The notes under the pieces are model-generated. The model saw only the letters and a list, made by a program, of their open reading frames with translations. It searched no databases and was not told the origin of the DNA. Shown piece by piece: positions 52,030-59,059 of a DNA stretch of 64,000 bases (position 1 is the first letter of the stretch; the number at the start of each line of letters is the position of its first letter). The stretch is from Nannocystis sp. RBIL2 (GTDB lineage Bacteria; Myxococcota_A; Polyangia; Nannocystales; Nannocystaceae). The stretch spans positions 1,332,001-1,396,000 of the forward strand of contig NZ_JAPNJW010000001.1 of the NCBI RefSeq assembly GCF_026626745.1, given 5' to 3'. A program made the translations under genes and the position numbers.

Positions 52030-52035
52030 AAGGTA
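52030..52035 (-). promoter_or_regulatory. -10-like box of tatA
   Basis: TACCTT on the minus strand starts 12 nt before the ATG. Confidence 0.5.
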
Positions 52036-52056
52036 GTCCTTCGAGCCTCGCTTTGC

Positions 52057-52062
52057 TAGCGT
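52057..52062 (+). promoter_or_regulatory. -10-like box of the MltD-like gene
   Basis: TAGCGT starts 14 nt before the ATG at 52071, supporting that start over one at 52053. Confidence 0.45.
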
Positions 52063-52070
52063 GGGCGGCG

Positions 52071-54143
52071 ATGCGAATGCGACCAGGTCCGGATCTGCGC
52101 GGGCGCCGCAAAACCGCCTATACGCCCTTCTGGAGGGGGATTGGCGGGCTTGCCACGGCGCTGTGGCTGGCCGTTGCAGGTGTGGCTCACGGCGCACCGG
52201 TCGACGAACGCGAACGGATCGGGCCCCTCGAGGTCGCCGGCGGCGGTCGCGACCAGGTGCGTGGTGGACGGCCTGACGGCGCCACGATCCACGAGACGCA
52301 CGCCTCGCGGGCGGTCGACGCGGACGCGGCCGCGCGCGAGGACCTCGCCAGCTTCGAGCGGGGCGTGCTGGCCGGCACACCGCGCGCGACGATCGAGAAG
52401 ACCGCGCCCGAGAAGTGGATCGCCGCGCTCGCCCTGCCAGAGCTGCCGATCCGCTACGGCGCGAAGTTGGTCGAATACTTGCGTTTCTTCAAGGACGACG
52501 CCAAGGGCCAGGCGCTGATGCGCGGCTGGCTGCGGCGCATGAACCGCTACGAGCACGTCCTGCGGCCGATCCTCAAGGAGGTCGGCGTGCCCGAGGATCT
52601 GGTGTTCGTCGCCATGGCGGAGAGCGGCTTCCAGCCGCACCGCCGCTCGCGCGTGGGCGCCGCCGGCCTGTGGCAGTTCATGGAGCCGACCGGCAAGGTG
52701 TACGGCCTCGAGCAGAACTACTGGGTCGACGAGCGGCACGACATCGAGCGCTCGACCTACGCCGCGGCCGCCTACCTCAAGGACCTGCGGGTCCGCTTCG
52801 GCTCGTGGGAGATGGCGCTGGCGGCCTTCAACGGCGGCTACGGCCTGGCGATGACCGCGATCTCGCGGGCCAACAGCAACAACTTCTGGGCCCTGTGCGA
52901 GATCGAGAGCGGCCTGCCGCACGCGACCACGCTCTACGTGCCGAAGATCCTCGCCGCCGCGCTGGTCGGCCGCAACCGGGCCGCGTTCAAGCTGGGGCCT
53001 GACCTTTCGGACAGCTTGCCGCCGCTCCACTTCGTCAAGGTCGACGTCCCGCCGGGCACCGCCCTCAGCGCCGTGGCCAAGGCGATCGACGAGGACCCGG
53101 CGCTGATCGAGGAGCTCAACGCCCAGCTGATCCGCAAGCGGACCCCGCCCGGGCGCAGCTATCCGGTGCGGATCCCCAAGGCCAAGCTGGCCGCGTGGGA
53201 GCGCGGCGGCGTGCGCGACGGCGCCGGCGGCGACCACATCCAGCACGTCGTCGCCTACGGCGAGACCGTCGCCACCATCGCCCAGCGCTACGGCGCGACC
53301 GAGGTCCAGCTGCGCAAGCTCAACGGCCTCGAGGACAACGGCGAGCTCGAGCGCGGCATCGTCCTATTGGTCCCGCGCGGCTCGGCCGCCGCGGCACCTG
53401 CCTCTACGGACAGGTTGCTCGTGCCGGCGCCGAAGGTCGCAGTGGCCGCCGACCAGCGCCTCGTCTTCTTCGTCGTCGCCCGCTCGACCACCCCGCGCGG
53501 CCTGGCCGACGCCTTCTCTGTCCCGTGGGACAGCATCGTCGCCTGGAACGACCTCGACCCGCAGGCGCGGCTGCAGCCGGGCCAGGTGCTGCAGATCGTC
53601 GTCCCCAAGGCCTTCGACCCCAAGGCGGCCAAGATCGTCGTGCTCGAGCAGAGCGCAGTCGACCTGGTGATCCGCGGCTCGCGCGAGCACCTCGAGGCCG
53701 GCCTCAAGCAGCGCGGCCTGGTGCGGCGCGGCTACAAGACCCGCAAGGGCGACACTCTGGAGAAGATCGGCAAGCGCTTCGACCTCACCGACGGCGACCT
53801 GGCGCGCATCAACGGCATCGACCGCAGCCACGATCCGGCCGCCGGCGAGCTGCTGGTCGTCTACGTCAAGTCGGGCGAGACCCGCGGCACCGTCGACGCG
53901 CCCGCCCCGCGCGGCAACGCCGGCCCCGCACCCGACGACCTGCGCGCCGACGTCGCCGCCGAGGACGTCGACGCCACCCGTTACGCCGCCACCGCCGACG
54001 ACCCGAGCGCCGCGTCCGCCGTCGACAACCCCGTGCCCTCGACCGAGGAGACCAACTCCCTCCCGGGCAAGCGCGGCTGGTCGAAGCGCGGCAAGCACAA
54101 GACCACGCCGCCGAAGAAGAGCAGCAAGAAGAAGACCGGATGA
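52071..54143 (+). CDS. mltD: Membrane-bound lytic murein transglycosylase, MltD-like, with three LysM domains
   Basis: This 690-residue exported protein cleaves glycan strands of the cell wall. Seen: an N-terminal hydrophobic signal, a lytic transglycosylase domain (about 150-300) with the catalytic Glu in AMAESGFQPHRRSRVGAAGL and AAFNGGYG, and three LysM domains (VAYGETVATIAQRYG; VVARSTTPRGLADAF; TRKGDTLEKIGKRFD). A basic tail (KTTPPKKSSKKKTG) ends it. The second LysM is divergent. Palindromic elements at 52997-53016, 53394-53416 and 53515-53534 are in frame. Its stop overlaps moeA. Confidence 0.88.
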   Translation: MRMRPGPDLRGRRKTAYTPFWRGIGGLATALWLAVAGVAHGAPVDERERIGPLEVAGGGRDQVRGGRPDGATIHETHASRAVDADAAAREDLASFERGVLAGTPRATIEKTAPEKWIAALALPELPIRYGAKLVEYLRFFKDDAKGQALMRGWLRRMNRYEHVLRPILKEVGVPEDLVFVAMAESGFQPHRRSRVGAAGLWQFMEPTGKVYGLEQNYWVDERHDIERSTYAAAAYLKDLRVRFGSWEMALAAFNGGYGLAMTAISRANSNNFWALCEIESGLPHATTLYVPKILAAALVGRNRAAFKLGPDLSDSLPPLHFVKVDVPPGTALSAVAKAIDEDPALIEELNAQLIRKRTPPGRSYPVRIPKAKLAAWERGGVRDGAGGDHIQHVVAYGETVATIAQRYGATEVQLRKLNGLEDNGELERGIVLLVPRGSAAAAPASTDRLLVPAPKVAVAADQRLVFFVVARSTTPRGLADAFSVPWDSIVAWNDLDPQARLQPGQVLQIVVPKAFDPKAAKIVVLEQSAVDLVIRGSREHLEAGLKQRGLVRRGYKTRKGDTLEKIGKRFDLTDGDLARINGIDRSHDPAAGELLVVYVKSGETRGTVDAPAPRGNAGPAPDDLRADVAAEDVDATRYAATADDPSAASAVDNPVPSTEETNSLPGKRGWSKRGKHKTTPPKKSSKKKTG
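53394..53416. repeat. Palindromic element between LysM domains
   Basis: GGCACCTGCCTCTACGGACAGGTTG lies in frame between LysM 1 and LysM 2. Confidence 0.45.
53515..53534. repeat. Palindromic element inside LysM 2
   Basis: TCTCTGTCCCGTGGGACAGC lies in frame, encoding SVPWDS. Confidence 0.45.
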
Positions 54144-55540
54144 CGGCCGACGACCTCGAGCTCGCGGACGCCCTCGCGCGCGTCCTGTCCGCCTGCGCTC
54201 CCCTGCCGGGCGAGCGCCGGGCGCTGCCGGCCGCCCGCGGCCGCGTCCTGGCCGAGGCGCTGCACGCCCGCTGGGCCATGCCCGGGGCCGACGTCAGCAC
54301 CATGGACGGCTGGGCGGTGCGCGCCGCCGACCTGTCCCCGGGGACAGCCAGATTCGGCGCGGATGGCCGCATCGACATGTCCCCAGGGACAGTGAGCGCC
54401 ATGTCCTCCGGATCAGCGGGCGCGGGCGGCCGCGCCACGGGCCGGCCAGCCGGCGACCTGTCCTCGGGGACAGCCGCCAGCCCCATCGCTACGGGTCGCA
54501 CCGACCTGTCCCCCAGGACAGCCGAGGTCGAGCTCGCGGTCCTCGGCGAGAGCGCCGCCGGCCACCCCTCCGCCGCCGTGGTCGGGTCCGGCCAGGCCAT
54601 GCGGATCTCCACCGGCGCCGTACTGCCGCCCGGGGCCGACGCGGTCGTCGCCCAGGAGGACGTCCGGCGCCAGGGCGAGCGCCTGTGGATCGACCTCGGG
54701 CGCGCGGGCGAGATCCGGCCGGGGCACTTCGTCCGCCGGGCCGGCAGCGACCTCACGGCCGGCGTCGAGATCCTGTCCCCCGGGACAGCCCTGCGCCCCG
54801 GCGACCTCGCCCTGGCGGCCGGGGCCGGTCACGCCGACGTCCTGGTCCACCGGCCCCCGCGGGTCGCCGTCCTCTGCACCGGCGACGAGCTGGTCGACAT
54901 CGGCTGTCCTCCGGGACATGGCCAGGTGGTCAGCAGCAACGGCCTCATGCTCGCCCTCCAGGCCGAGGCCGCCGGCGCCGAAGTGCGCGACCTCGGGCGC
55001 GTCGGCGACGAGCCGGAGGCGCTGCGCCGGGCCCTCGCCGACGCGGCCGCCAGCGCCGACGTCGTCCTCGTCAGCGGCGGGATCTCCGTCGGCGACCACG
55101 ACCTCGTGTGGCCGGCCCTGCTCGCGCTCGGGGCCGAGCCGATCTTCCGCCGCGTCCGCCTGCGCCCCGGTCGGCCGCTGGCGTTCGCCCGCCTCGGCGA
55201 CGCGCGGGTGTTCGCCCTGCCCGGCAACCCGGCCAGCACCTACGTCGGCTTCGAGCTGTTCGCGCGCCCCGCCCTGCGCCGCCTGGCCGGCCACCTGCAG
55301 GTCGAGCGGCCGCGCCGGCGGGTCGTCCTCGCCGCGCCCGCCGAGGGCGCCGGGCGCCGCACCCACTGCGTCCGCGCCCGCCTGGTCGACGGCCGCGCCG
55401 AGCCGCTGCCGAGCCAGGTCTCCGGCGCGCTCACCTCTTTGCGCGGCTGCGACCTCCTCGTCCTCGTCCCGCCCGGCCCCGGTCTGCCCGCCGGCGCCGA
55501 GGCCGACGCGCTGGTCCTCGCCGACCCCGGAGTCGAATGA
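54140..55540 (+). CDS. moeA: Molybdopterin molybdenumtransferase MoeA with repeat-encoded insertion
   Basis: This 466-residue protein inserts molybdenum into molybdopterin. Seen: STMDGWAVRAADL, ISTGAVLPPGADAVVAQED, CTGDELVDIG, VSGGISVGDHD and ALPGNPASTYVGF, all in MoeA order. Between AADL and the usual VLGESAAG there is an extra segment of about 65 residues composed of copies of a short motif (DLSPGTA, DMSPGTV, MSSGSA, DLSSGTA, DLSPRTA), each encoded by one palindromic element. Two more elements encode ILSPGTA and CPPGHGQ. The ATG overlaps the previous stop. Confidence 0.93.
   Translation: MTADDLELADALARVLSACAPLPGERRALPAARGRVLAEALHARWAMPGADVSTMDGWAVRAADLSPGTARFGADGRIDMSPGTVSAMSSGSAGAGGRATGRPAGDLSSGTAASPIATGRTDLSPRTAEVELAVLGESAAGHPSAAVVGSGQAMRISTGAVLPPGADAVVAQEDVRRQGERLWIDLGRAGEIRPGHFVRRAGSDLTAGVEILSPGTALRPGDLALAAGAGHADVLVHRPPRVAVLCTGDELVDIGCPPGHGQVVSSNGLMLALQAEAAGAEVRDLGRVGDEPEALRRALADAAASADVVLVSGGISVGDHDLVWPALLALGAEPIFRRVRLRPGRPLAFARLGDARVFALPGNPASTYVGFELFARPALRRLAGHLQVERPRRRVVLAAPAEGAGRRTHCVRARLVDGRAEPLPSQVSGALTSLRGCDLLVLVPPGPGLPAGAEADALVLADPGVE
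54329..54523. repeat. Five palindromic elements inside moeA
   Basis: Copies at 54329-54349, 54374-54394, 54400-54418, 54455-54475 and 54503-54523. The best ones read GACCTGTCC, four or five variable bases, GGACAGCC. All are in the same frame. Confidence 0.85.
54770..54790. repeat. Sixth palindromic element in moeA
   Basis: ATCCTGTCCCCCGGGACAGCC, in the same frame, encoding LSPGTA. Confidence 0.7.
54904..54922. repeat. Seventh palindromic element in moeA
   Basis: TGTCCTCCGGGACATGGCC, in a different frame, encoding CPPGHGQ. Confidence 0.6.
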
Positions 55541-56619
55541 CGCGCCCCAGGACAGGCCCCAAAGACCTTGTCTCTTCGGACAGGTCCGAGAAGACATGTC
55601 CTGAAGATACATCCGAATCCAGGACGCTCGAGGGCACGGCGAGGAACGGCGGCCCCGAAGACTCCGCGGCCGCCCCCGAGCTCCCCGACTCCCACCCGAC
55701 CATCACCACACGGCTCGCCTGCATCGCCGACCCCGAGGACGAGGGCGCCCGGGCCGACGTCGTCCTCGGACGGCGCATCCCGGGCCTGTCGCGGCGGGTC
55801 GCGCGGGAGCTCGCGCTGGCCGGGCGCCTCACCGTCGACGGCGAGCGGGCCCCTCCGTCGCACCGCGTCCGCGCCGGCGAGCGCCTCGAATTGGCGGCCC
55901 CGGCCGCGCCGGTGGTCGCCGCTCCCGGCCCCGAGCTGCTCGTCGCCACCGACGCGTTCGTCTACGTCGTCAAGCCGGCCGGCCTGCACACGCACCGCCT
56001 CCGGCCCGACGATCCGCCCGCCCTGGCCGACCGCGTCGCCGTCCGCTTCCCCGAGTGCGCCGGGGCCGGCCTCGACGCGCGCGAGGGCGGCGCGGTCCAC
56101 CGGCTCGACCGCGGCACCTCGGGCGTCGTCGCCTTCGCCCGCACCCGCGCCGCCTTCGTCGCCGCCCGCGACGCCTTCGCCGCCGCCCGCGTGGGCAAGC
56201 ACTACATGGCCGTCACGACATGTCCGTTCGACCATGTCTGGCCGCCGCCGCCCGACGCCTGGATCGCCGCGGTCAGCCCCACCGCCGTCGAGGTCCGCGC
56301 CCCGCTCGGCCCCGGCTTCGGCCGCGATCGCATGGCCGTGCGCCGTACCGGCCAGCAGGCCCTCACGCGCGTGGAGCCGCAGGGTCCGCCGGGCCCGCGG
56401 CGCCTGTGGTCGCTCGAGCTGGCGACCGGCCGGCGCCACCAGGCCCGCGTCCACCTCGCCTGGCTCGGCCTGCCCATCCTCGGCGACGAGCTCTACGAAG
56501 GCGAGCTCGCCGATCGCCTGTACCTGCACGCGCTGCGCCTCGACCTCTCGGCCGCGATCGCCGGCGAGCTCCCGGTCACCGCCCCCCTGCCGCCCGAGTT
56601 CGCCGCGGCGATCGGCTGA
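55537..56619 (+). CDS. RluA family pseudouridine synthase
   Basis: This 360-residue protein isomerises uridine to pseudouridine in RNA. Seen: an S4-like RNA-binding part (VARELALAGRLTVDGERA), then the catalytic motif HRLDRGTSGVVAFA with its Asp, YVVKPAGLHTH and ATGRRHQARVHLAWLGLPIL. The first 45 or so residues (with KDLVSSDRSEKTCPED) are not family-like and are encoded by a palindrome cluster (55547-55616). The target RNA is unknown. The ATG overlaps the moeA stop, so moeA and this gene share a transcript. Confidence 0.88.
   Translation: MTRPRTGPKDLVSSDRSEKTCPEDTSESRTLEGTARNGGPEDSAAAPELPDSHPTITTRLACIADPEDEGARADVVLGRRIPGLSRRVARELALAGRLTVDGERAPPSHRVRAGERLELAAPAAPVVAAPGPELLVATDAFVYVVKPAGLHTHRLRPDDPPALADRVAVRFPECAGAGLDAREGGAVHRLDRGTSGVVAFARTRAAFVAARDAFAAARVGKHYMAVTTCPFDHVWPPPPDAWIAAVSPTAVEVRAPLGPGFGRDRMAVRRTGQQALTRVEPQGPPGPRRLWSLELATGRRHQARVHLAWLGLPILGDELYEGELADRLYLHALRLDLSAAIAGELPVTAPLPPEFAAAIG
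55547..55616. repeat. Palindrome cluster encoding an N-terminal extension
   Basis: CAGGACAGGCCCC, CTTGTCTCTTCGGACAGGTCC and AAGACATGTCCTGAAGATACATCC form the first part of the pseudouridine synthase gene. Confidence 0.65.
56217..56241. repeat. Palindromic element inside the pseudouridine synthase gene
   Basis: ACGACATGTCCGTTCGACCATGTCTGG lies in frame. Confidence 0.5.
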
Positions 56620-56638
56620 GCGCGACGAAGACCGAAGC

Positions 56639-56679
56639 TGACCCGCAACGCCTCGACCGCTCGAGGCTGTTGCGGGTCA
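56639..56679 (+). terminator. Long hairpin after the pseudouridine synthase gene
   Basis: TGACCCGCAAC/GTTGCGGGTCA with inner GCCTCGA/TCGAGGC, one bulged T. A strong stem but with no T-run. Confidence 0.5.
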
Positions 56680-56683
56680 CGCC

Positions 56684-57130
56684 TACGTTCTTGCGCTCAC
56701 TCTACCGTCTTGCTGCATCGAGGCATCCACCTACGCTCTTGCTGCATGAGCACTCCTACGCGCTTGCACCCCTTGCTGCATCGAGGCGCCTACCTGCGCT
56801 CTTGCTGTAGGAACACCCTACGCGCTTGCACTCACTCTACGCCCTTGCGCTCACTCTTCTCCCTTGCTGTATGAGCCATCCGCCTACGCTCTTGCGCGCT
56901 CGCCTACTCCGTTGCTGCATCCAGTCTCGGACATCGCAGCCTACGCGCTTGCGCTCGTGCCACGCTCTTGCTGCGTCGAGCACCCAACTACGCGCTTGCG
57001 CCCACTCTACTCCCTTGCTGCATCGAACCTCGAACATCGCAGCGCTGCATGAACCATCCACCTACGCCCTTGCGCCCCCTCTACTCTCTTGCTGCCGAAG
57101 AGCTGCCCCTTCCTACCCTCTTGCCGCCCG
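56684..57130. repeat. Degenerate tandem repeat array (TACNCNCTTGC units)
   Basis: About 18 copies of an 11-base motif TACNCNCTTGC lie in 450 bases. They alternate with either GCTCACTC-like or TGCATCGAG-like spacers, giving a loose unit of about 45 bases. The repeats run through several frames without a consistent reading frame. No known element matches. No gene is called here. Confidence 0.7.
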
Positions 57131-57158
57131 CAGCCCACGCCCATCACCAGCCCCCGCT

Positions 57159-57764
57159 CTACCCCTCGCCCACCGCCCGATACGCCCCGAACACATAATA
57201 TTTCGGCCGCGCATCGAGCCGCACGTGCAGCCACGGCACCGCGCTCCCCGACGTGCTCAGCCACACCGGCGCCGGGCTGCGCTGCCACGCCTCCTCCAGC
57301 GCCGCGCCCACCGCCTGCCAAAGCGCATCGATCTGCGCCGCAGGACCCCCGCGGAGAAACGCAGCCAGGTGGCCGTACGTCGCGTGTTCCGTCAGCGGCC
57401 GGGGCACCACCAGAGTCGCATCGCCGCCGAGGTTGGCGAACGTCCGGACCGCGGGGCCGTCCGGCTCGAGGTGTTCCGCGAACGCTGTCGGCGACGGCGC
57501 TGCGCGGGCCAGGTGGGGAGCGGACACCACCACCATCTCGAACGGCCGCGCAGTCGACCTCGCCGACACCCCCGGCGTCTCCCAGAAGAACCCCGGATAA
57601 GGGCTCGCGGCCAGCGTCTCGGTGAGCGCCGACCGCAGCCCTCGATCTGCGCGCAGACCGGCCGCAAACGCCGCCCAGGACACCGCCGTATCGCCTGATG
57701 ACAACCGATGCCGGCGCGTCTCGGCGCCCACGGGCTCGCACCTGAACTCGAAGCGATCCGTCAC
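57159..57764 (-). CDS. Conserved protein of unknown function (DUF6940-like)
   Basis: This 201-residue cytoplasmic protein shows LSSGDTAVSWAAFAAGL, YPGFFWETPG, FEMVVVSAPHLAR and WLHVRLDARPKYYVF. The motif with FFWETP recalls DUF6940 proteins; that is from memory. No catalytic site is obvious. The GTG start is supported by a TACGAT box 12 nt upstream. It is read toward the repeat array. Confidence 0.6.
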   Translation of the reverse strand: MTDRFEFRCEPVGAETRRHRLSSGDTAVSWAAFAAGLRADRGLRSALTETLAASPYPGFFWETPGVSARSTARPFEMVVVSAPHLARAAPSPTAFAEHLEPDGPAVRTFANLGGDATLVVPRPLTEHATYGHLAAFLRGGPAAQIDALWQAVGAALEEAWQRSPAPVWLSTSGSAVPWLHVRLDARPKYYVFGAYRAVGEG

Positions 57765-57770
57765 GCCGCG

Positions 57771-57776
57771 ATCGTA
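57771..57776 (-). promoter_or_regulatory. -10-like box of the DUF6940-like gene
   Basis: TACGAT on the minus strand starts 12 nt before the GTG. Confidence 0.45.
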
Positions 57777-57886
57777 ACACGCGCGCCGCCCGGCTGACCG
57801 ATCGGACAGGCGCTGACTGGCGCGCGCGGCGACCGGTCGCTCGTGGCCTGCGCTTCAGAAAGCTCGGTGACACCGGCGCGCGGGTG

Positions 57887-57892
57887 TATGCT
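57887..57892 (+). promoter_or_regulatory. -10-like box of the PP2C phosphatase gene
   Basis: TATGCT starts 12 nt before the ATG at 57899. The same sequence pattern (ATGCTGCGANCATG) recurs at 63054. Confidence 0.5.
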
Positions 57893-57898
57893 GCGAGC

Positions 57899-58726
57899 AT
57901 GCGAACCCGGCACTTCGGCGCGACCGATCCTGGGTTGCGGCGGAGCCACAACGAGGACGCCTTCCTCGCCGACGAGCGGCTCGGCCTCTTCATCGTCTGC
58001 GACGGCGTCGGCGGCCGCGCCTTCGGCGAGGTCGCGGCGCAGGAGACCGTCGAGATCATCTGGGAGTGGGTCAAGCGCGAGGCGGAGACCATCGCCGTCG
58101 CGGCCGACGAGGCCCGGCTCGCGCGGCGCGTCGTCGTGCACGCGCGGCCCCTGGCCGGCCCGCCGGTGTGGGTCTCGCCCGACACCGTCGCCCGGCTCGG
58201 CGCCATGATCCGCGGCGCCCTGCAGAACGCCTGCTATCTGGTCCACGGCATGGCCGAGGTCGACGCCAACTACTCGGGCATGAGCACCACCGCCTCCGTC
58301 GTCCTCGTCGCCGGCGAGCTGGCGATCGTCGGCCAGGTCGGCGACTCGCGCGTCTACCTCGCGCGCGGCGACGACGTCCACCAGCTGACCGAGGACCACA
58401 CCTTGCTCAACATGCAGGTCAAGCTGGGCCTCGTCAGCCCCGAGCACGCGCGCGGGCGCAAGAGCTCGATCACCCGCGCGATCGGCCTGCACGACTTCGT
58501 CGAGGTCGACATCCTGGCCTTCCCGCTGCAGGTCGGCGACCGCTTGCTCCTGTGCTCCGACGGCCTGCACGAGTACCTCGACAGCGCCGACACCTTGACC
58601 GACCTGTTCCAGCTCGACGCCCGCGACGCGGCCCCGGCCGCCGTCGCCCACGCCAACGCCTGCGGCGGCAAGGACAACATCACCGCCCTGTTCGTCGAGC
58701 TCCTCGACAGCGCCCCCGGCCCCTGA
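57899..58726 (+). CDS. PP2C-type Ser/Thr phosphatase
   Basis: This 275-residue protein reverses phosphorylation by Ser/Thr kinases. The metal-site motifs of the PPM family are present in order: RSHNEDAFL, VCDGVGG, VGQVGDSRVYLARG, LLCSDGLHEYL and GKDNITALF. A Ser/Thr kinase starts about 5 kb downstream and FHA proteins are also encoded nearby. The TATGCT box supports the ATG at 57899. A terminator-like hairpin (AGGCCCGC/GCGGGCCT, 58763-58793) follows. Confidence 0.92.
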   Translation: MRTRHFGATDPGLRRSHNEDAFLADERLGLFIVCDGVGGRAFGEVAAQETVEIIWEWVKREAETIAVAADEARLARRVVVHARPLAGPPVWVSPDTVARLGAMIRGALQNACYLVHGMAEVDANYSGMSTTASVVLVAGELAIVGQVGDSRVYLARGDDVHQLTEDHTLLNMQVKLGLVSPEHARGRKSSITRAIGLHDFVEVDILAFPLQVGDRLLLCSDGLHEYLDSADTLTDLFQLDARDAAPAAVAHANACGGKDNITALFVELLDSAPGP

Positions 58727-58762
58727 CGTCTCGCGCGGATCGATCTCGCAGACCCCCTCTCG

Positions 58763-58793
58763 AGGCCCGCAAGCTCCGCACAACCGCGGGCCT
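58763..58793 (+). terminator. Terminator-like hairpin after the phosphatase gene
   Basis: AGGCCCGC and GCGGGCCT form a perfect 8-bp stem with a 15-base loop; no T-run. Confidence 0.4.
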
Positions 58794-58923
58794 GCAGCTG
58801 AGGTCGCCGGCGCCGCGACGACCACCTGTCTCTTTCACCAGCTTCATTCTTCGCCGCTCTCGCCGACCCGCGTCGCCCGTCATGGACCGCGTTCGCCGCC
58901 GGCTCCCGGGTGCGACGCAATGT

Positions 58924-58947
58924 AGGGACATGTCCGCGGGGACAGAT
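58924..58947. repeat. GTCC palindromic element
   Basis: AGGGACATGTCCGCGGGGACAGATC, upstream of the globin-like lipoprotein gene. Confidence 0.5.
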
Positions 58948-59059
58948 CCCGTCCGCGCGTCGGCGCGCACCTCCGCGGGTCTCCAGCGGACGCGGCCGTG
59001 GCGTGCAGCCGCGTACGCCTCTTCTCATCGCCGGCGGATGGGGCTGAAATGGCGGGACC

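Larger units (their letters stand above)
58727..59059. other. Intergenic region after the phosphatase gene
   Basis: About 330 bases with no credible gene. It holds a terminator-like hairpin (58763-58793) and a palindromic element (58924-58947). Confidence 0.5.

Noticed and set aside
56684..57130. CRISPR array
   Set aside because: The repeated motif is only 11 bases, degenerate and unevenly spaced, and no cas genes are present.
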